Shown here: positions 27,890 through 38,305 of the stretch, one piece after another
Position numbering within the stretch: the stretch's first letter is position 1
How the letters are laid out: every line of letters begins with the position of its first letter
Assembly: GCF_005116655.2 (NCBI RefSeq)
Contig: NZ_CP050698.1
Span: forward strand, 2,200,501-2,264,500
Reading direction: 5' to 3'
Length of the DNA stretch: 64,000 nt
DNA from: Desulfosediminicola flagellatus
GTDB lineage: Bacteria; Desulfobacterota; Desulfobulbia; Desulfobulbales; Desulfocapsaceae
Notes under the pieces: generated by a model
What the model was told of the DNA's origin: nothing
What the model saw: only the letters and a program-made list of their open reading frames with translations
The model's database searches: none
Translations under genes and position numbers: made by a program

Positions 27890-30800
27890 TCAGCTCTCCT
27901 GAGCCGAAGCAATAACAAGCTGTTTTGCCTGGCGTGTTTTAAACAATCGAACAACCACTATAAAAAATAGAGGGATGAAGAAGATGGCAAGAACCGTCGC
28001 CGAGAACATTCCGCCAAAAACACCGGTTCCAATAGCGTTCCTGCTATTTGCGCCTGCACCGGTACTGATTGCAAGAGGCAAAACTCCGAGCATAAAGGCA
28101 AGTGATGTCATAAGAATGGGGCGAAGGCGCATCTTACATGCTTCGACAGTTGCCGTAATTAGATCAGCACCCTCATCGTAAAGAGCTTTGGCAAACTCAA
28201 TAATTAGGATGGCATTTTTGGCAGACAAACCAATGGTTGTTAACAGTCCCACTTGAAAATAGACATCATTTTCCATGCCCCGGAAATATGCTGCGCCAAG
28301 AGCACCGAGTACACCAAGCGGAACTGCCAGAATTACTGAGAACGGTACAGACCAACTCTCGTACAAAGCGGCCAGGCAGAGAAAAACAACAAGTATTGAT
28401 ATCGCATACAACGCTGGTGCCTGTGAACCGGACTGCTGCTCCTGGAAGGAGGTTCCTGTCCATTCATAACCAATACCAATCGGTAGTTGCGACACCAGGC
28501 GATCTATCGTCGCCATTGCATCACCACTGGAGACCCCCATAGCACCTTCACCCATTACCTGAACAGCCGGGTCACCGTTATACCTTTCCAGTCGCGGTGA
28601 ACCATAGCTCCAATGGCCACTGGTAAATGTGGAAAACGGTACCATTTCGCCGCCACTGTTACGCACATACCATTTTTCAAGATCTTCAGGCTGCATCCGA
28701 TATTGGGCATCGGCCTGAAGGTAGACGCGTTTAATTCGTCCATTATGAACAAAATCGTTCACGTAATTTGAACCCCAGGCGGTGGCTAAGGTCGTGTTGA
28801 TATCACTCACCGTAATGCCAAGAGCCATGGCCTTCTCATAATCAATATCCACATGATACTGAGGAGTATCCTCCATGCCATTAGGACGAACCCTTGTCAG
28901 GCTGGGGTCCTGTGCAGCCATGCCAAGAAGTTGATTACGGGCTTCAATGAGTTTTTCATGGCCCAGTCCTGCACGATCCTGCAGATAAAAGTCAAAACCT
29001 GTTGCAGTACCAAGCCCTTGAATTGCAGGAACGTTAAAGGCAAAGACCTGTGCTTCCTTTATCTGAGAAAAATATCCCATGGCCCTGCCAATGATAGCAT
29101 TAACGCTCTTATGTTTTTCCGTTCGCTCATCCCAGTCTTTCAATTGTGTAAAAACAAGACCCATATTCTGACCACTACCCGCAAAACTGAAACCGGCAAC
29201 GGTAAAGGCAGTGTTAATAGTATCTTTTTCCTGGGTAAGGTAATAATCACGGACTGTATTCAGTACTTCCTGGGTTCGCTCCTGAGTAGCTCCTGTGGGT
29301 AACTGAACCATGGTAAGAAAAATACCCTGATCTTCTTCAGGTAAAAAGGATGTCGGCAACTTGGTAAACAGCATTACCATTCCCGCAATAAGCAGAAGGT
29401 AAATCAGGCCAAACCTGCCTGTTCGTTTCAGGATATAGCTGACACTGCGACCATAACGCTCGGTATTACGTTCAAACATGCGGTTGAACCAGCCGAAAAA
29501 TCCACGTTTTTGCTCATGCGTTTCTTTGGTTACAGGCTTGAGTAAGGTTGCACACAGTGCAGGCGTAAGAATAACCGCCACCAATACTGAAAGGGCCATA
29601 GCTGAAACAATGGTTAATGAAAACTGACGATAAATTGCTCCGGTCGAACCTCCGAAAAAGGCCATAGGAATAAACACTGCTGAAAGCACCAGAGCAACAC
29701 CAACAAGAGCACTGGTAATTTGATCCATAGATTTTCGGGTTGCTTCCAGAGGCGACAATTCTTCGGTTGCCATAATTCGTTCTACGTTTTCAACAACAAC
29801 GATGGCATCATCAACAAGAAGGCCGATAGCCAATACAAGACCAAACATAGTCAGTGTATTAATTGAGAATCCAAATATCGCCATTATGCCAAAGGTACCA
29901 AGAAGCACTACCGGCACGGCTATAGTCGGAATGAGGGTGGCCCTGAAATTCTGCAAAAACAGAAACATGACTATGAAAACCAGTAAAATAGCTTCAACCA
30001 GAGTATGGGCTACCTCTTCAATTGATATCTCAATAAAGGTGGTGGTGTCATAGGGGTAAACAACCTCGACCCCTGCTGGGAAATACGGTTGAAGATCAAC
30101 AAGTTTCTCGCGGATAGCCTCGGCAGTGTCCAGGGCATTAGCCCCGGTAGCCAGCATTATTGCCATTCCAGCTGCCGGTTGACCATTGAAGTTGGTTTCC
30201 GAGTTGTAGCTCTCGCCACCTATCTCAACCCGCGCTACATCCCCCAAGCGGATTTGTGAACCATCAGTATTTACCTTGAGCAGAATATTAGCGAATTGCT
30301 CAGGCGAGCTCATTTTGGTCTGGGCAATCATGCTTGCACTGACCTGCTGTCCTGCAACAGCAGGAGTGCCGCCGAGATCACCAACAGCTACCTGGTTATT
30401 CTGTGCCCGGATAGCACTGCTGATATCTCCAGGTGTCAATTGATAGCTGTTAAGCTTATGCGGGTCCAGCCAGATACGCATAGCATACTGACTGCCAAAT
30501 ACCTGAAGGCTACCAACTCCTGAGGTACGACTGAGTGGATCCTTAAGCGTGGACACCATGAAGTCAGACAGGTCATTCTTATCCATGCTGCCATCGGTGG
30601 AAATAAGAGCGACAACCATCAGGAAAGTCGAATTTGCTTTTGAAACTACTAAACCCTGGTTCTGCACTTCCTGCGGAATCAGGCTTGTTACCTGTTGAAG
30701 TTTATTCTGCACCTGTACCTGGGCAATATCCGGGTCGGTACCAGCCTGAAAGGTCAGGGTGATTGTAACCGAGCCTGCAGAAGAACTCTGTGAGCTCATG

Positions 30801-31030
30801 TAAAGCAGGTTATCAATGCCATTCATATTCTGTTCGATAACCTGAGTAACACTGTCTTCGATAGTTTTCGCTGAAGCACCTGGGTATATGGCGGTAATAC
30901 TCACTGAAGGCGGTGCTATGTCAGGATACTGAGAAATTGGCAGTTTAAGAACTGCCAAAGCACCTGCCAGCATAATGACGATGGCTATAACCCATGCAAA
31001 AATAGGGCGATCTATAAAATATCGGGCCAT
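27890..31030 (-). CDS. AcrB-like RND multidrug pump
   Basis: The 1046-residue HAE-1 pump begins with [17 protein letters not shown], has twelve membrane helices, the proton-relay aspartates in [16 protein letters not shown], and the [21 protein letters not shown] porter start. Length and motifs match AcrB/MexB closely. It is proton-driven and exports amphiphilic drugs, bile salts or solvents from the periplasm. GGAG precedes its ATG by six bases. The gene starts three bases after the adaptor gene ends. Confidence 0.95.
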   Translation of the reverse strand: MARYFIDRPIFAWVIAIVIMLAGALAVLKLPISQYPDIAPPSVSITAIYPGASAKTIEDSVTQVIEQNMNGIDNLLYMSSQSSSAGSVTITLTFQAGTDPDIAQVQVQNKLQQVTSLIPQEVQNQGLVVSKANSTFLMVVALISTDGSMDKNDLSDFMVSTLKDPLSRTSGVGSLQVFGSQYAMRIWLDPHKLNSYQLTPGDISSAIRAQNNQVAVGDLGGTPAVAGQQVSASMIAQTKMSSPEQFANILLKVNTDGSQIRLGDVARVEIGGESYNSETNFNGQPAAGMAIMLATGANALDTAEAIREKLVDLQPYFPAGVEVVYPYDTTTFIEISIEEVAHTLVEAILLVFIVMFLFLQNFRATLIPTIAVPVVLLGTFGIMAIFGFSINTLTMFGLVLAIGLLVDDAIVVVENVERIMATEELSPLEATRKSMDQITSALVGVALVLSAVFIPMAFFGGSTGAIYRQFSLTIVSAMALSVLVAVILTPALCATLLKPVTKETHEQKRGFFGWFNRMFERNTERYGRSVSYILKRTGRFGLIYLLLIAGMVMLFTKLPTSFLPEEDQGIFLTMVQLPTGATQERTQEVLNTVRDYYLTQEKDTINTAFTVAGFSFAGSGQNMGLVFTQLKDWDERTEKHKSVNAIIGRAMGYFSQIKEAQVFAFNVPAIQGLGTATGFDFYLQDRAGLGHEKLIEARNQLLGMAAQDPSLTRVRPNGMEDTPQYHVDIDYEKAMALGITVSDINTTLATAWGSNYVNDFVHNGRIKRVYLQADAQYRMQPEDLEKWYVRNSGGEMVPFSTFTSGHWSYGSPRLERYNGDPAVQVMGEGAMGVSSGDAMATIDRLVSQLPIGIGYEWTGTSFQEQQSGSQAPALYAISILVVFLCLAALYESWSVPFSVILAVPLGVLGALGAAYFRGMENDVYFQVGLLTTIGLSAKNAILIIEFAKALYDEGADLITATVEACKMRLRPILMTSLAFMLGVLPLAISTGAGANSRNAIGTGVFGGMFSATVLAIFFIPLFFIVVVRLFKTRQAKQLVIASAQES

Positions 31031-31033
31031 GAT

Positions 31034-32239
31034 TTACTCCATTAACGCGACAGTGGCTGCTTTTTTACTGTGTAAAACAACCTTGTCAGATTTCGCGTTC
31101 TGCTGTTCGACGCCTTTGACTAAAGCCCCGTGTTTAATTTTTTGCAGTCCTGCAACAATTACATGTTCTCCAGCTACCAAACCATCAGTTACAAGAACGT
31201 TTTCCCCAATATTTCGACCAGTGTGAATAACCCGACTTTCGACTGTCGATGTATCATTCATCAGCATTACAACTGCTTCACCCTTGATGTTACGACTGAC
31301 ACTCTCTGCCGGTACCAGAATGGCATCTTTCTGCACCCCCCTGGTCAAACGTGTCCGAACAAACATGCCCGGCAATAAATCTTCATCAGGGTTTTCAACA
31401 AGAGCTCGTAAAGTCACCGAACCTGTAGATTGATTGACAGTTACATCTGAAAATTCCAGATAACCGGTCTTGTTATATTCAGATCCATCTTCAAGCAGGA
31501 TCGTCACCTCGGATTTCATTTCTCCACTTTCGTTTAACAGGCCAGATGCCAGATCTTTTTTCAGGTGGAGCAATTCTGTACTTGATTGTGTAACATCGAC
31601 ATAGAGTGGGTCAAGCTGCTGGATGATTGCAAGCGCTGTGCTCTGTTGTGCTGTTACTAATGCTCCTTCAGAAATCATAGATGATCCGATCCTGCCAGTG
31701 ATAGGAGCTACCACTCTGGTATAATCAAGGCTGATCTTGGCACTGTTCAATGCTGCTTCTGCAGAAGCCACATCGGCAACTGCCTGTTGCCATATCGCCT
31801 CTTTGTCTACCTGGTCCAACTCACTTACAGCTTTTGTACGAACCAGATTTTTATAACTTTCAGCTTTTAAGCGTGCAGAATGTTCAACCGCTCTGGCTTT
31901 TGCAAGAGCAGCCTTTGCGCTGTCGTAGTTCGCCTTATAGACTGCTGGGTCTATCTGATACAAAAGTTCTCCTGCTTTAACTTCACTACCCTCGGTGAAC
32001 AACCTTTTCTGAACAATCCCATTCACCTGAGGACGAACTTCTGCAACTCTGTAGGCAGCAGTACGGCCTGGTAATTCGCTTATAAGATCAACCTGCTGCG
32101 TTTTAAGTGTAACGAAATCGACCTCAACAGGACCTCGTGGAGCCATAGCTTTAGGTGCCTGTTGTTCACAGCCTCCTAAGAAAAGTCCTGAGATCAGGAA
32201 CATTAATAATAATCTGTTTTTATTGTGCAATTTTAACAT
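31034..32239 (-). CDS. AcrA-like periplasmic adaptor lipoprotein
   Basis: Membrane fusion protein of 401 residues from the ATG at 32,239, with a lipoprotein signal and lipobox LGGC. It is followed by the split lipoyl domain (VNGIVQKRLFTEGSEVKAGELLYQID and the later VVAPITGRIGSSMISEGALV), an alpha-hairpin rich in alanine and a beta-barrel domain. AGGTGA precedes this ATG; the longer reading from 32,311 would add a non-signal tail and cover the operator region. It leads the MFP-pump-channel-repressor operon. Confidence 0.92.
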   Translation of the reverse strand: MLKLHNKNRLLLMFLISGLFLGGCEQQAPKAMAPRGPVEVDFVTLKTQQVDLISELPGRTAAYRVAEVRPQVNGIVQKRLFTEGSEVKAGELLYQIDPAVYKANYDSAKAALAKARAVEHSARLKAESYKNLVRTKAVSELDQVDKEAIWQQAVADVASAEAALNSAKISLDYTRVVAPITGRIGSSMISEGALVTAQQSTALAIIQQLDPLYVDVTQSSTELLHLKKDLASGLLNESGEMKSEVTILLEDGSEYNKTGYLEFSDVTVNQSTGSVTLRALVENPDEDLLPGMFVRTRLTRGVQKDAILVPAESVSRNIKGEAVVMLMNDTSTVESRVIHTGRNIGENVLVTDGLVAGEHVIVAGLQKIKHGALVKGVEQQNAKSDKVVLHSKKAATVALME

Positions 32240-32313
32240 GCTATCACCTATATAGATGTTTGGTTTATTTTGATTACTCACAAGTAATGTAGTTTTGCGT
32301 AACGCGGACACTT

Positions 32314-32335
32314 ATACATACATGCGTGTATGTAT
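32314..32335. promoter_or_regulatory. AcrR-type operator
   Basis: TACATACA and TGTATGTA flank a TGCG centre, a near-perfect palindrome. It closely resembles the known E. coli AcrR operator half-sites. It lies about 75 bases before the adaptor gene and is the likely target of the operon's own TetR-family repressor. Confidence 0.75.
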
Positions 32336-32542
32336 GCAATAGTTTTTTCAACAATCACCCTTAAAAAGAGTGAGAGCAACAGTGCATTACTGAGTCATTG
32401 TGGGTGAAATGTTTCTTTTTTAAGGAAGGATGTTCTTTGGCATTTTCCATTATAAAAAATGAAGCAGGCGCTCTACGTTGTGTTAATGAATGGAATGAAC
32501 CGGAGGGAATAGGAAATCCATTTCCTGCATTATGTGGCTGTA

Positions 32543-32662
32543 GGTGGCTGTCCGACAATAGGGATTTGGGTCAAAATCGAGGCATTTTCAACAAACAAGC
32601 GCAACCATATAAATGATATCGAACTCTCACTTCATTCGCTTATCTGCGAGCATTATTTTCCT
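32543..32662. mobile_element. Decayed MITE, GGAGGCTGTCCGACAAT family, copy 2
   Basis: From a TA at 32,541 the sequence follows the reverse strand of the 175-bp MITE at 11,381 for about 120 bases (GTGGCTGTCCGACAATAGGG, then CGAG, CATATA, ATGATATCG, GCGAGCATTATTTT) with many substitutions. The other end is not recognisable. The remaining bases of the 500-base gap up to the zinc-ribbon gene hold no gene. Confidence 0.75.
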
Positions 32663-32777
32663 GCTGCAAATCGGGAGGGGTGAAATTTGCTACGTATGAA
32701 CCTAAAATCGAAATACAGAATATTTACTTTTCACCTGATGAGATGCCGAAAGAGCTGTTTTGGGGACAGGCCTCAGC

Positions 32778-32942
32778 CTAGCTTTTTCTTGAGGTGACAG
32801 TCTGAAACGACGAAATTTGTCTTTTCACCTCCTTGCTTTTACATTTCGGACAGGTGAAATCCTTTTTTTCATATTCTGAAATTGTGATGGTCAATGAGAA
32901 ATTATGATCGCATTTTTGACATATGAATTCGTAGACTGGCAT
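32778..32942 (-). CDS. FmdB-type zinc-ribbon protein
   Basis: A small protein of 54 residues starting MPVYEFICQKCDHNF, with two CxxC pairs (CQKC and CPKC) about 25 residues apart, the standard FmdB/CxxC_CxxC_SSSS regulatory zinc ribbon. The start at 32,942 is set by AGGAG eight bases earlier. Family members are often annotated as putative regulators without known targets. It stands alone. Confidence 0.85.
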   Translation of the reverse strand: MPVYEFICQKCDHNFSLTITISEYEKKDFTCPKCKSKEVKRQISSFQTVTSRKS

Positions 32943-33235
32943 TTTCAATCTCCTTTTCAAGAAGTTGAACCTTGTGCCTTACATCTTTCTGCTCATGGTA
33001 TTTAAATTGTTGTAAACAAAACTCGATGTAATTAGTGGGGCTGGCCAAACCAGTTTATTCAAGTTTGGCCGCAACCTCCTCTTGTTATAGGTTAGGCCAT
33101 GGGGTCTTGACGTGTCAAGTGTCGAATCTTTATGCTAAAGAATTATCTCCGATCTAGAGGCTGTCAGCGACACGATCAACGACGCAATTTCCCATGGCAA
33201 TTCCGGACTGTTTCATATTGAGCCCACAGGTATGT

Positions 33236-33631
33236 TCAGTCTCTTCTGGAGCCGGGTTGTTGCGAGTGCAGGATTTTCTGTAGAGCTATAATAACCTTGC
33301 TTGCCTCTTTCTTGCTCAGCTCTTTAACCCTGCTTTTTTTATAATACTTGTTGAGAAAATTATGCAGATGGCTTTGATCCCACGCCAGGTCAGCTACAAG
33401 ATGGTCGATGAACAGTTTCTGGCGGAGGGTGAGTCCGTACGGGTTTACCTGGTACTGGCTGCTCCTGGTAAAGGCATTCATCAGTCGCCGAAAGCCCTTC
33501 TCATCAAGATCCCGTGCTGAGCGTACCCCAGCTACCTGCCCCAACATATCCCGGTATTCCTGGTCGGAAAGGTTGAGTTCACGTTTAACAATGTGAATGA
33601 CGGCCAGTTTCTTGTGATCCAGTAGCGTCAT
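33236..33631 (-). CDS. GemA-like (DUF1018) protein
   Basis: The 131-residue basic protein resembles the GemA/Gp16 family of phage Mu in its first half (KLAVIHIVKRELNLSDQEYRDML) and a helical second half. The Mu protein is an early regulator that affects host gene expression and DNA topology. Here no other phage gene is nearby. Its ATG overlaps the stop of the DJ-1/PfpI gene (ATGA), so it is co-translated with a host-type enzyme, suggesting domestication. The identity rests on sequence look only. Confidence 0.65.
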   Translation of the reverse strand: MTLLDHKKLAVIHIVKRELNLSDQEYRDMLGQVAGVRSARDLDEKGFRRLMNAFTRSSQYQVNPYGLTLRQKLFIDHLVADLAWDQSHLHNFLNKYYKKSRVKELSKKEASKVIIALQKILHSQQPGSRRD

Positions 33632-34128
33632 GTCCCACACCTTCGTATAATCTCCCTCATAAAATCAGGGAGGTCTGCTGGTATCCTGGAGGTGATTAGA
33701 TTGCCATCGACGACAACACGCTGGTCCAGGTACTCGGCCCCAGCCCTTTGTAACTCCTTAGCCATTCCACGGTAGCAGGTGGCTCTTCTGCCAGCAAGTA
33801 CTCCTGCCGAAACCAGGATTTGCGGGCCATGACAGATGGCTGCCACTGTCTTGCCGTCGTCAACAAACTGGCGGACAAGGTCAAGGAGTATCTCGTCCGT
33901 TCTAAGCACTGCAGGGGCCTTGCCTCCAGGTAAAATCAACAGGTCATACTGCTTAGCATCAATTGCGGCTAAGGCAAGGGCCTCTATCTGACAGCCATGT
34001 TTACCCCGTATGGGTCCCGCCTTGCTGGAGGCAATATGGGTTTCTATGCCTTCCTTAAGGAGGCGATGGTAGGGGACCAACAGTTCCGAATCCTCAAAGT
34101 GCTGGCCACTGACGATAAGGGCTTTCAT
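33628..34128 (-). CDS. DJ-1/PfpI-family protein
   Basis: The 166-residue protein has the class I amidotransferase-like fold: an early glutamate, the LLILPGGKAPAVLR segment, and the nucleophile cysteine in the elbow AAICHGPQIL (about residue 99-108). Such proteins act as stress chaperones, deglycases or peptidases; the exact activity cannot be read from sequence. It sits between a small unknown gene (stop five bases upstream) and gemA-like (four-base overlap). Confidence 0.9.
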   Translation of the reverse strand: MKALIVSGQHFEDSELLVPYHRLLKEGIETHIASSKAGPIRGKHGCQIEALALAAIDAKQYDLLILPGGKAPAVLRTDEILLDLVRQFVDDGKTVAAICHGPQILVSAGVLAGRRATCYRGMAKELQRAGAEYLDQRVVVDGNLITSRIPADLPDFMREIIRRCGT

Positions 34129-34133
34129 CTTTT

Positions 34134-34415
34134 TTAATCCTCAAGCTTTGCAACAATCACGACAGCCTGACCCGCGTTGTTATGAGCTGTGGTATATCCT
34201 TTATTTGGGGACCCAGTAGTTTGCTCGAGGTTTTCAGCGGCCAGCTCCAGAATGGTGTGTGTCAGGCCGCTGACCAACGAGGGACAAACATTCATAGCCG
34301 AGCTTCTCCGGTCTGAAATAGGGGGGGATGGCAGGCAGCAAGCATAACGATAAAAAGCGGTATACGTGACCATGATGGCAGGGTAGCCATCTGCTCTAAG
34401 CGACAATTCAGGCAA
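34134..34415 (-). CDS. Small protein of unknown function ahead of DJ-1 gene
   Basis: An open frame of 93 codons ends five bases before the DJ-1/PfpI start, so it may be the first gene of that operon. Only the C-terminal half (from the internal ATG at 34,295, MNVCPSLVSGLTH onward) looks protein-like, with a helix followed by a GYTTAHNNAGQAVVIVA strand segment; the first 40 codons look non-coding. No family recognised. The true start is probably 34,295. Confidence 0.4.
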   Translation of the reverse strand: MPELSLRADGYPAIMVTYTAFYRYACCLPSPPISDRRSSAMNVCPSLVSGLTHTILELAAENLEQTTGSPNKGYTTAHNNAGQAVVIVAKLED

Positions 34416-34500
34416 ACTGTATCACATTGATAGTGGTTACATAAGATTTCATACCATTAAGGGGTGTTGAGAATTTAAGACTATCATATACAATTGAAAA

Positions 34501-34776
34501 TCAGGATGTATCTTTGTTCAAACAATGGGCCCGTTCCCAGATGAGCTTGTCATCTTTGTAAACTTGCCTGATTCGATGGAAAGGTATCATGTGCAATTCG
34601 TCTGAGTCGTCTAACACGTCAAAGGAAAAGTGGTTGCCCGACTCAATGCAGACCTGTTTCATTGGGACAACTATAATCTTGTCTTCTACCCTGTCGTAAT
34701 AGCCAATCTTGAAGTCAGCCTTGGCATATTCGGCATCCCAGCGTATTCGATTCAACAGTTTGTGGATTGGTATCAT
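34501..34776 (-). CDS. DUF504 / UPF0248 family protein
   Basis: A protein of 91 residues from the ATG at 34,776, which has GGGGGAG seven bases upstream. It begins MIPIHKLLNRIRWD and continues with IGYYDRVEDKIIVVP and MIPFHRIRQVYKDDKLIWER. These are the conserved blocks of DUF504 (MJ1316 domain), proposed to recognise RNA 2',3'-cyclic ends. Function in bacteria is not established. It is a single gene on the minus strand, 85 bases ahead of the next minus-strand gene. Confidence 0.82.
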   Translation of the reverse strand: MIPIHKLLNRIRWDAEYAKADFKIGYYDRVEDKIIVVPMKQVCIESGNHFSFDVLDDSDELHMIPFHRIRQVYKDDKLIWERAHCLNKDTS

Positions 34777-34918
34777 TGCCACTCCCCCTGTCCCTGTTTC
34801 ACGAAAGACCATGAATTAGTATATAATATAAGAGCACACTTGGTACAGCTTATCTGTGGAGTTTGTGATCTGTTTTGGGTGAGCCCCCCGGCAGAGGGAA
34901 AAGAGAAAAGGGAGACAC

Positions 34919-35029
34919 GTCTTTGCTTGATTCATGCTGGGTGTTGAAGTCTAGAAAATAACTCCTATGAATCGCGAGAAATTGGTGTTCAGGATAATAT
35001 CATCTTCGATGAGTCAAGCAAAGCTCAGA
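34919..35029. repeat. Inverted pair of CTTTGCTTGA repeats
   Basis: GTCTTTGCTTGATTCAT on the left faces the complement of GTCTGAGCTTTGCTTGACTCAT on the right, about 75 bases apart. Further single copies of the same short repeat occur near 49,191, 50,256 and 58,971. The remainder of the region up to 35,520 shows no gene. Confidence 0.5.
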
Positions 35030-35520
35030 CCCCATTATGCCATTTAACCGATGTTTTCCGTCAGCATATAGTCCCGATCCTCTTTTGGATCTCTCCATCG
35101 TTCCAGACAAAATCTTCATTGAGTAAAAGCTCATCGCTCTCTGAAGTGTTATCGTTTATTTTCACCACAAATTGTCGCAAAAGTTTTCATTTTCTGTCCT
35201 GTGCCATCCCCTAACCTGTAGTTTCCCTCTGAAAGTATTCAAATATTTTGAATACTGGCAAGTTATCACGATATTGTTTTACATCTACTGTCGAACAGCC
35301 AGTGAGAAGGGAAATAGTAATAATTCAAAGGAAAAATATTATGAAAGCCCCCTGAGATACAGGTACTTTTGAGTACAGTAGAAAAATGAACTGAAATGAA
35401 AGAATACCTGTTGGAATATTCTTCGGTACGATTTCTTTTGTCTCTCAAACAACACATTCCCTGTTGCGCGGAACGCATCAGAGAATGTGTTTATTAAAAA
35501 AAGCTGCTTAATACCGCGCT

Positions 35521-35706
35521 TTACCAGGTATCACCAACTACCTGACTTGCATCCAGACATCGCTTCTTTTGCTCTTCGGTGAGTCCTCTTTTAGAATCAA
35601 AACCTTCTACATCATCCCGGTAACAGGCAAGTTCTCTACCGTCTTTATCCTGTATCCATTCCATTCTCTGATATTCTTTAGAAATAATTTGTCCACGCAT
35701 ACTCAT
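35521..35706 (-). CDS. Small acidic/basic mixed protein of unknown function
   Basis: The 61-residue protein is highly charged with a central WIQDKDGRELACYRDD segment and ends in DTW. GGAG lies eight bases before the ATG, supporting a real gene. No family recognised. It is divergent from the CBS-PAS-LuxR gene across about 730 bases. Confidence 0.5.
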   Translation of the reverse strand: MSMRGQIISKEYQRMEWIQDKDGRELACYRDDVEGFDSKRGLTEEQKKRCLDASQVVGDTW

Positions 35707-35867
35707 ATGTAATCTCCGTTCTGTATTGTTTTATCTATATTTGTTCTTTAAGTCGATGATATTACAAACGCGGAAAAGTGTATTTTGCTTTTCGGCAAGC
35801 TACCTGCCTTGCCGTCATGTCTACAATATAGACACCCACAATACATCTTCAATAGGTAGAGTATGAG

Positions 35868-35908
35868 TGTGTAATAGTAGCCAATGCTACCATTGTGTAA
35901 CATTAGCC
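35868..35908. repeat. Direct repeat TGTGTAAYA.TAGCC, two copies
   Basis: Two 15-base units (35,868-35,882 and 35,894-35,908) agree at about 12 positions with a 26-base period. They lie in the long upstream region shared by two divergent genes and could be regulator half-sites; no regulator can be named. Confidence 0.3.
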
Positions 35909-36257
35909 TCAGAGGTTCAGAACCAGATTCATCCTCTAAAAGAAAATCATGGGGCGGTTCTGTTCTTGGTTCTTGTCGAGTTTTTACTTCAGATCGATAG
36001 TTCCTGAATTTCGTAATATGCTAATTGTTCAGGAACTACAGCTGCATCGCATGTGAGTTGAGCAAAGAGTTGACCCCTTTTTTAGATGAATATAGTTATG
36101 TTGATAAGGGAGGGACGGACAGGCCATTTTTTTAATCGCTGCATGAAAAAGTAAATTATTATCAAGCACATTGAGTGAATTTGCAAAGGGAGAATGCCAC
36201 CCCGTGACTGCCTCATTCTTTTGCTTGAAATTGAATTTTCATCGAGAAATGATTTGT

Positions 36258-36324
36258 TAGGTATTCTTGATACCTAATATATACCTGCTTGTTGTATATT
36301 GCTTTTTTATGTTTAATCAAGCAA
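36258..36324 (+). promoter_or_regulatory. Upstream box of the CBS-PAS-LuxR gene
   Basis: TAGGTAT and ATACCTA form an inverted repeat (36,258-36,276), and TTAATCAAGCAA begins exactly 55 bases after the first T. The same two motifs at the same 55-base spacing occur before the first ppk2 at 38,306-38,372. The form fits a LuxR-type palindromic site plus promoter elements. Confidence 0.6.
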
Positions 36325-36436
36325 ACTCGTGAGAGTTTATCTGGGGGGGAAACTTGATAAAACAGTAGTTTGCAATAATTTGGTTTTTCCCAAAAAGAGG
36401 GTTCAACGCAACAAGACACTGACAAAGCGGGTTGCT

Positions 36437-38095
36437 ATGATGAAAAATCTCAATTCAGTAATGAGCAGTCCTGTGGTCACTGTTACACCGGAATCTAAAG
36501 TTTCCGAGGCTGTTGCTCTACTGAAACATCATAAAATTAGTTCAATTGTAGTCGTCGACAGGCAATTACCTGTAGGTATTTTTACAGAGCGCTCTCTACT
36601 TCGCCTGGCAATATCTGGTTCTTTCAACCCAAACCAAGTCATCAGTAAGATAATCACTACCAAACCGATCACCTCTCACTCTGACATCAGTATCAACGAG
36701 GCCTACCTCCTCTTTTTGCAGCATAATATTCGCCATTTGATTATCGTTGACAACCAGGGACTTTTGATCGGGATTGCCACGGAAACCGATTTGCTTCACA
36801 ATCTCGGCCTAGAGTATTTTGTTTCCTTTGACGATATTGGTGATGTAATCACTCAAGATGTAATAACCCTGGCACAGCACGACAGCCTGTATGATGCCAT
36901 GCAGCTTATGAACAATAACAACATAAGTTCTATTGTTATTGCCAAGAATTCAAAACCAGCAGGCATAATTACTGAACGTGATATTGTACGGTTAATCGAG
37001 GCTGAAACTGATCTCTATACGACGCCTCTCAGTGAGGTAATGAGTCGTCCAGTACAAACAGCACTCTCTGACATTTCCGTCCACAGCGCAGCTTTGCTGA
37101 TCAAGAAAATTGGCATACGCAGGTTGGTCATTACTGACAACAATAACCAGATAGCCGGAATTCTTACAGAGACGGATATCGTCAAAGGTCTTCAATCTGA
37201 ATATATAAATCTGCTTAAAGAAGTAATCGAAACCCAGGTTGTACAGCTTCAACAAGTACGTAAACAACTTGACGATAAAATTATTCTGGAATCAATGATG
37301 CACTCGACTACAGATATGGCCTTTGTCATCACTGATTTAGACTACAAAATACTGCATTCAAACAAAACGGCAGAAACGCTGCTGGGATATACTTCAAAGG
37401 AAGCCAAAAAGGTTGGGATACCAACCATAATTGAAAGAGAAGGGCTTGGCGCGGGGCACCTCGATGAAGTAGCAGGTTATATTAAAAACAAAGGGAAAGT
37501 TAACTACACGTACACTCGGAAAATAGGTAGCGCATCACATCATATTGAATCGAATGTATTTGGCATAAAAAACCAAGATGATGATATTCAGGGTTATGTT
37601 TTGATCGCAAGAGATATTTCTGACAGCGTTGAAACCAGGCAGCACTTACAAAAACGAAGCGAAGAACTCGAAGAAACCAATGCTGCCCTCAGAGTCCTAT
37701 TAAAACAAAGAGAAATAGATAAAGAAGAAATCAACCTAATATTTCAGCAAAATGTCGATCAACTTGTGCTACCCTTCTTTAGCAAGTTGCACAAAAGCAA
37801 TAGCTGTCCCAACCATAAAAAATTATTGAAATCTGTTGAAAACAACCTGCGACAAATTAGCTCACCTTTTGCTCATCGGATTTCAAATCTTTTCGCAAAA
37901 TTAACTCCAGCAGAAATGCAAGTGGCTAACCTCATTAAAAATGGTCACTCGAGCAAAGAGATTGCAACCCTTCTCAATCTTTCTGACAAAACCATATATA
38001 CCCATAGGAGGAATATACGCCAAAAAAGCGGAATCACAAACCAGAAAGTCAATCTGCAAACCATACTGCAGCAGCTTGAGACGACCATGTTGTAG
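36437..38095 (+). CDS. CBS-CBS-PAS-LuxR signal-transduction regulator
   Basis: A protein of 552 residues. It has four CBS repeats in two Bateman modules (about 6-125 and 135-260, each with DxxSxxEA/hxHxIxxhhVVD-like pattern and TERD/TETD loops), a PAS domain (about 295-400), a coiled-coil linker, and a LuxR/GerE helix-turn-helix at the C-terminus (LTPAEMQVANLIKNGHSSKEIA, near 490-545). CBS pairs usually bind adenine nucleotides, so the protein could couple energy charge to transcription. The start at 36,437 (a double ATG) is chosen because the first CBS motif follows at once; no strong ribosome site is seen. The gene is followed by two PPK2 genes, and it shares an upstream box with the first, suggesting it controls polyphosphate metabolism. 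Confidence 0.87.
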   Translation: MMKNLNSVMSSPVVTVTPESKVSEAVALLKHHKISSIVVVDRQLPVGIFTERSLLRLAISGSFNPNQVISKIITTKPITSHSDISINEAYLLFLQHNIRHLIIVDNQGLLIGIATETDLLHNLGLEYFVSFDDIGDVITQDVITLAQHDSLYDAMQLMNNNNISSIVIAKNSKPAGIITERDIVRLIEAETDLYTTPLSEVMSRPVQTALSDISVHSAALLIKKIGIRRLVITDNNNQIAGILTETDIVKGLQSEYINLLKEVIETQVVQLQQVRKQLDDKIILESMMHSTTDMAFVITDLDYKILHSNKTAETLLGYTSKEAKKVGIPTIIEREGLGAGHLDEVAGYIKNKGKVNYTYTRKIGSASHHIESNVFGIKNQDDDIQGYVLIARDISDSVETRQHLQKRSEELEETNAALRVLLKQREIDKEEINLIFQQNVDQLVLPFFSKLHKSNSCPNHKKLLKSVENNLRQISSPFAHRISNLFAKLTPAEMQVANLIKNGHSSKEIATLLNLSDKTIYTHRRNIRQKSGITNQKVNLQTILQQLETTML

Positions 38096-38305
38096 ATCAA
38101 GAAAAACTTTTACTGTGGCAAGAAAAACAATGTCACCCTGACTTCCACTTTCAGTATTAGGCCACCTGGCAGTTGCATCTCGACCTTCCAAACTTTTTTC
38201 TAATAGAATGCCCCTTTCCAGTAACATAATTTTTTACAGGCTCTGCACAATGACCGGAGAATGGAAAAGAAACGTTATAAACATGGGGTACCAGCAATGC
38301 CTAAT

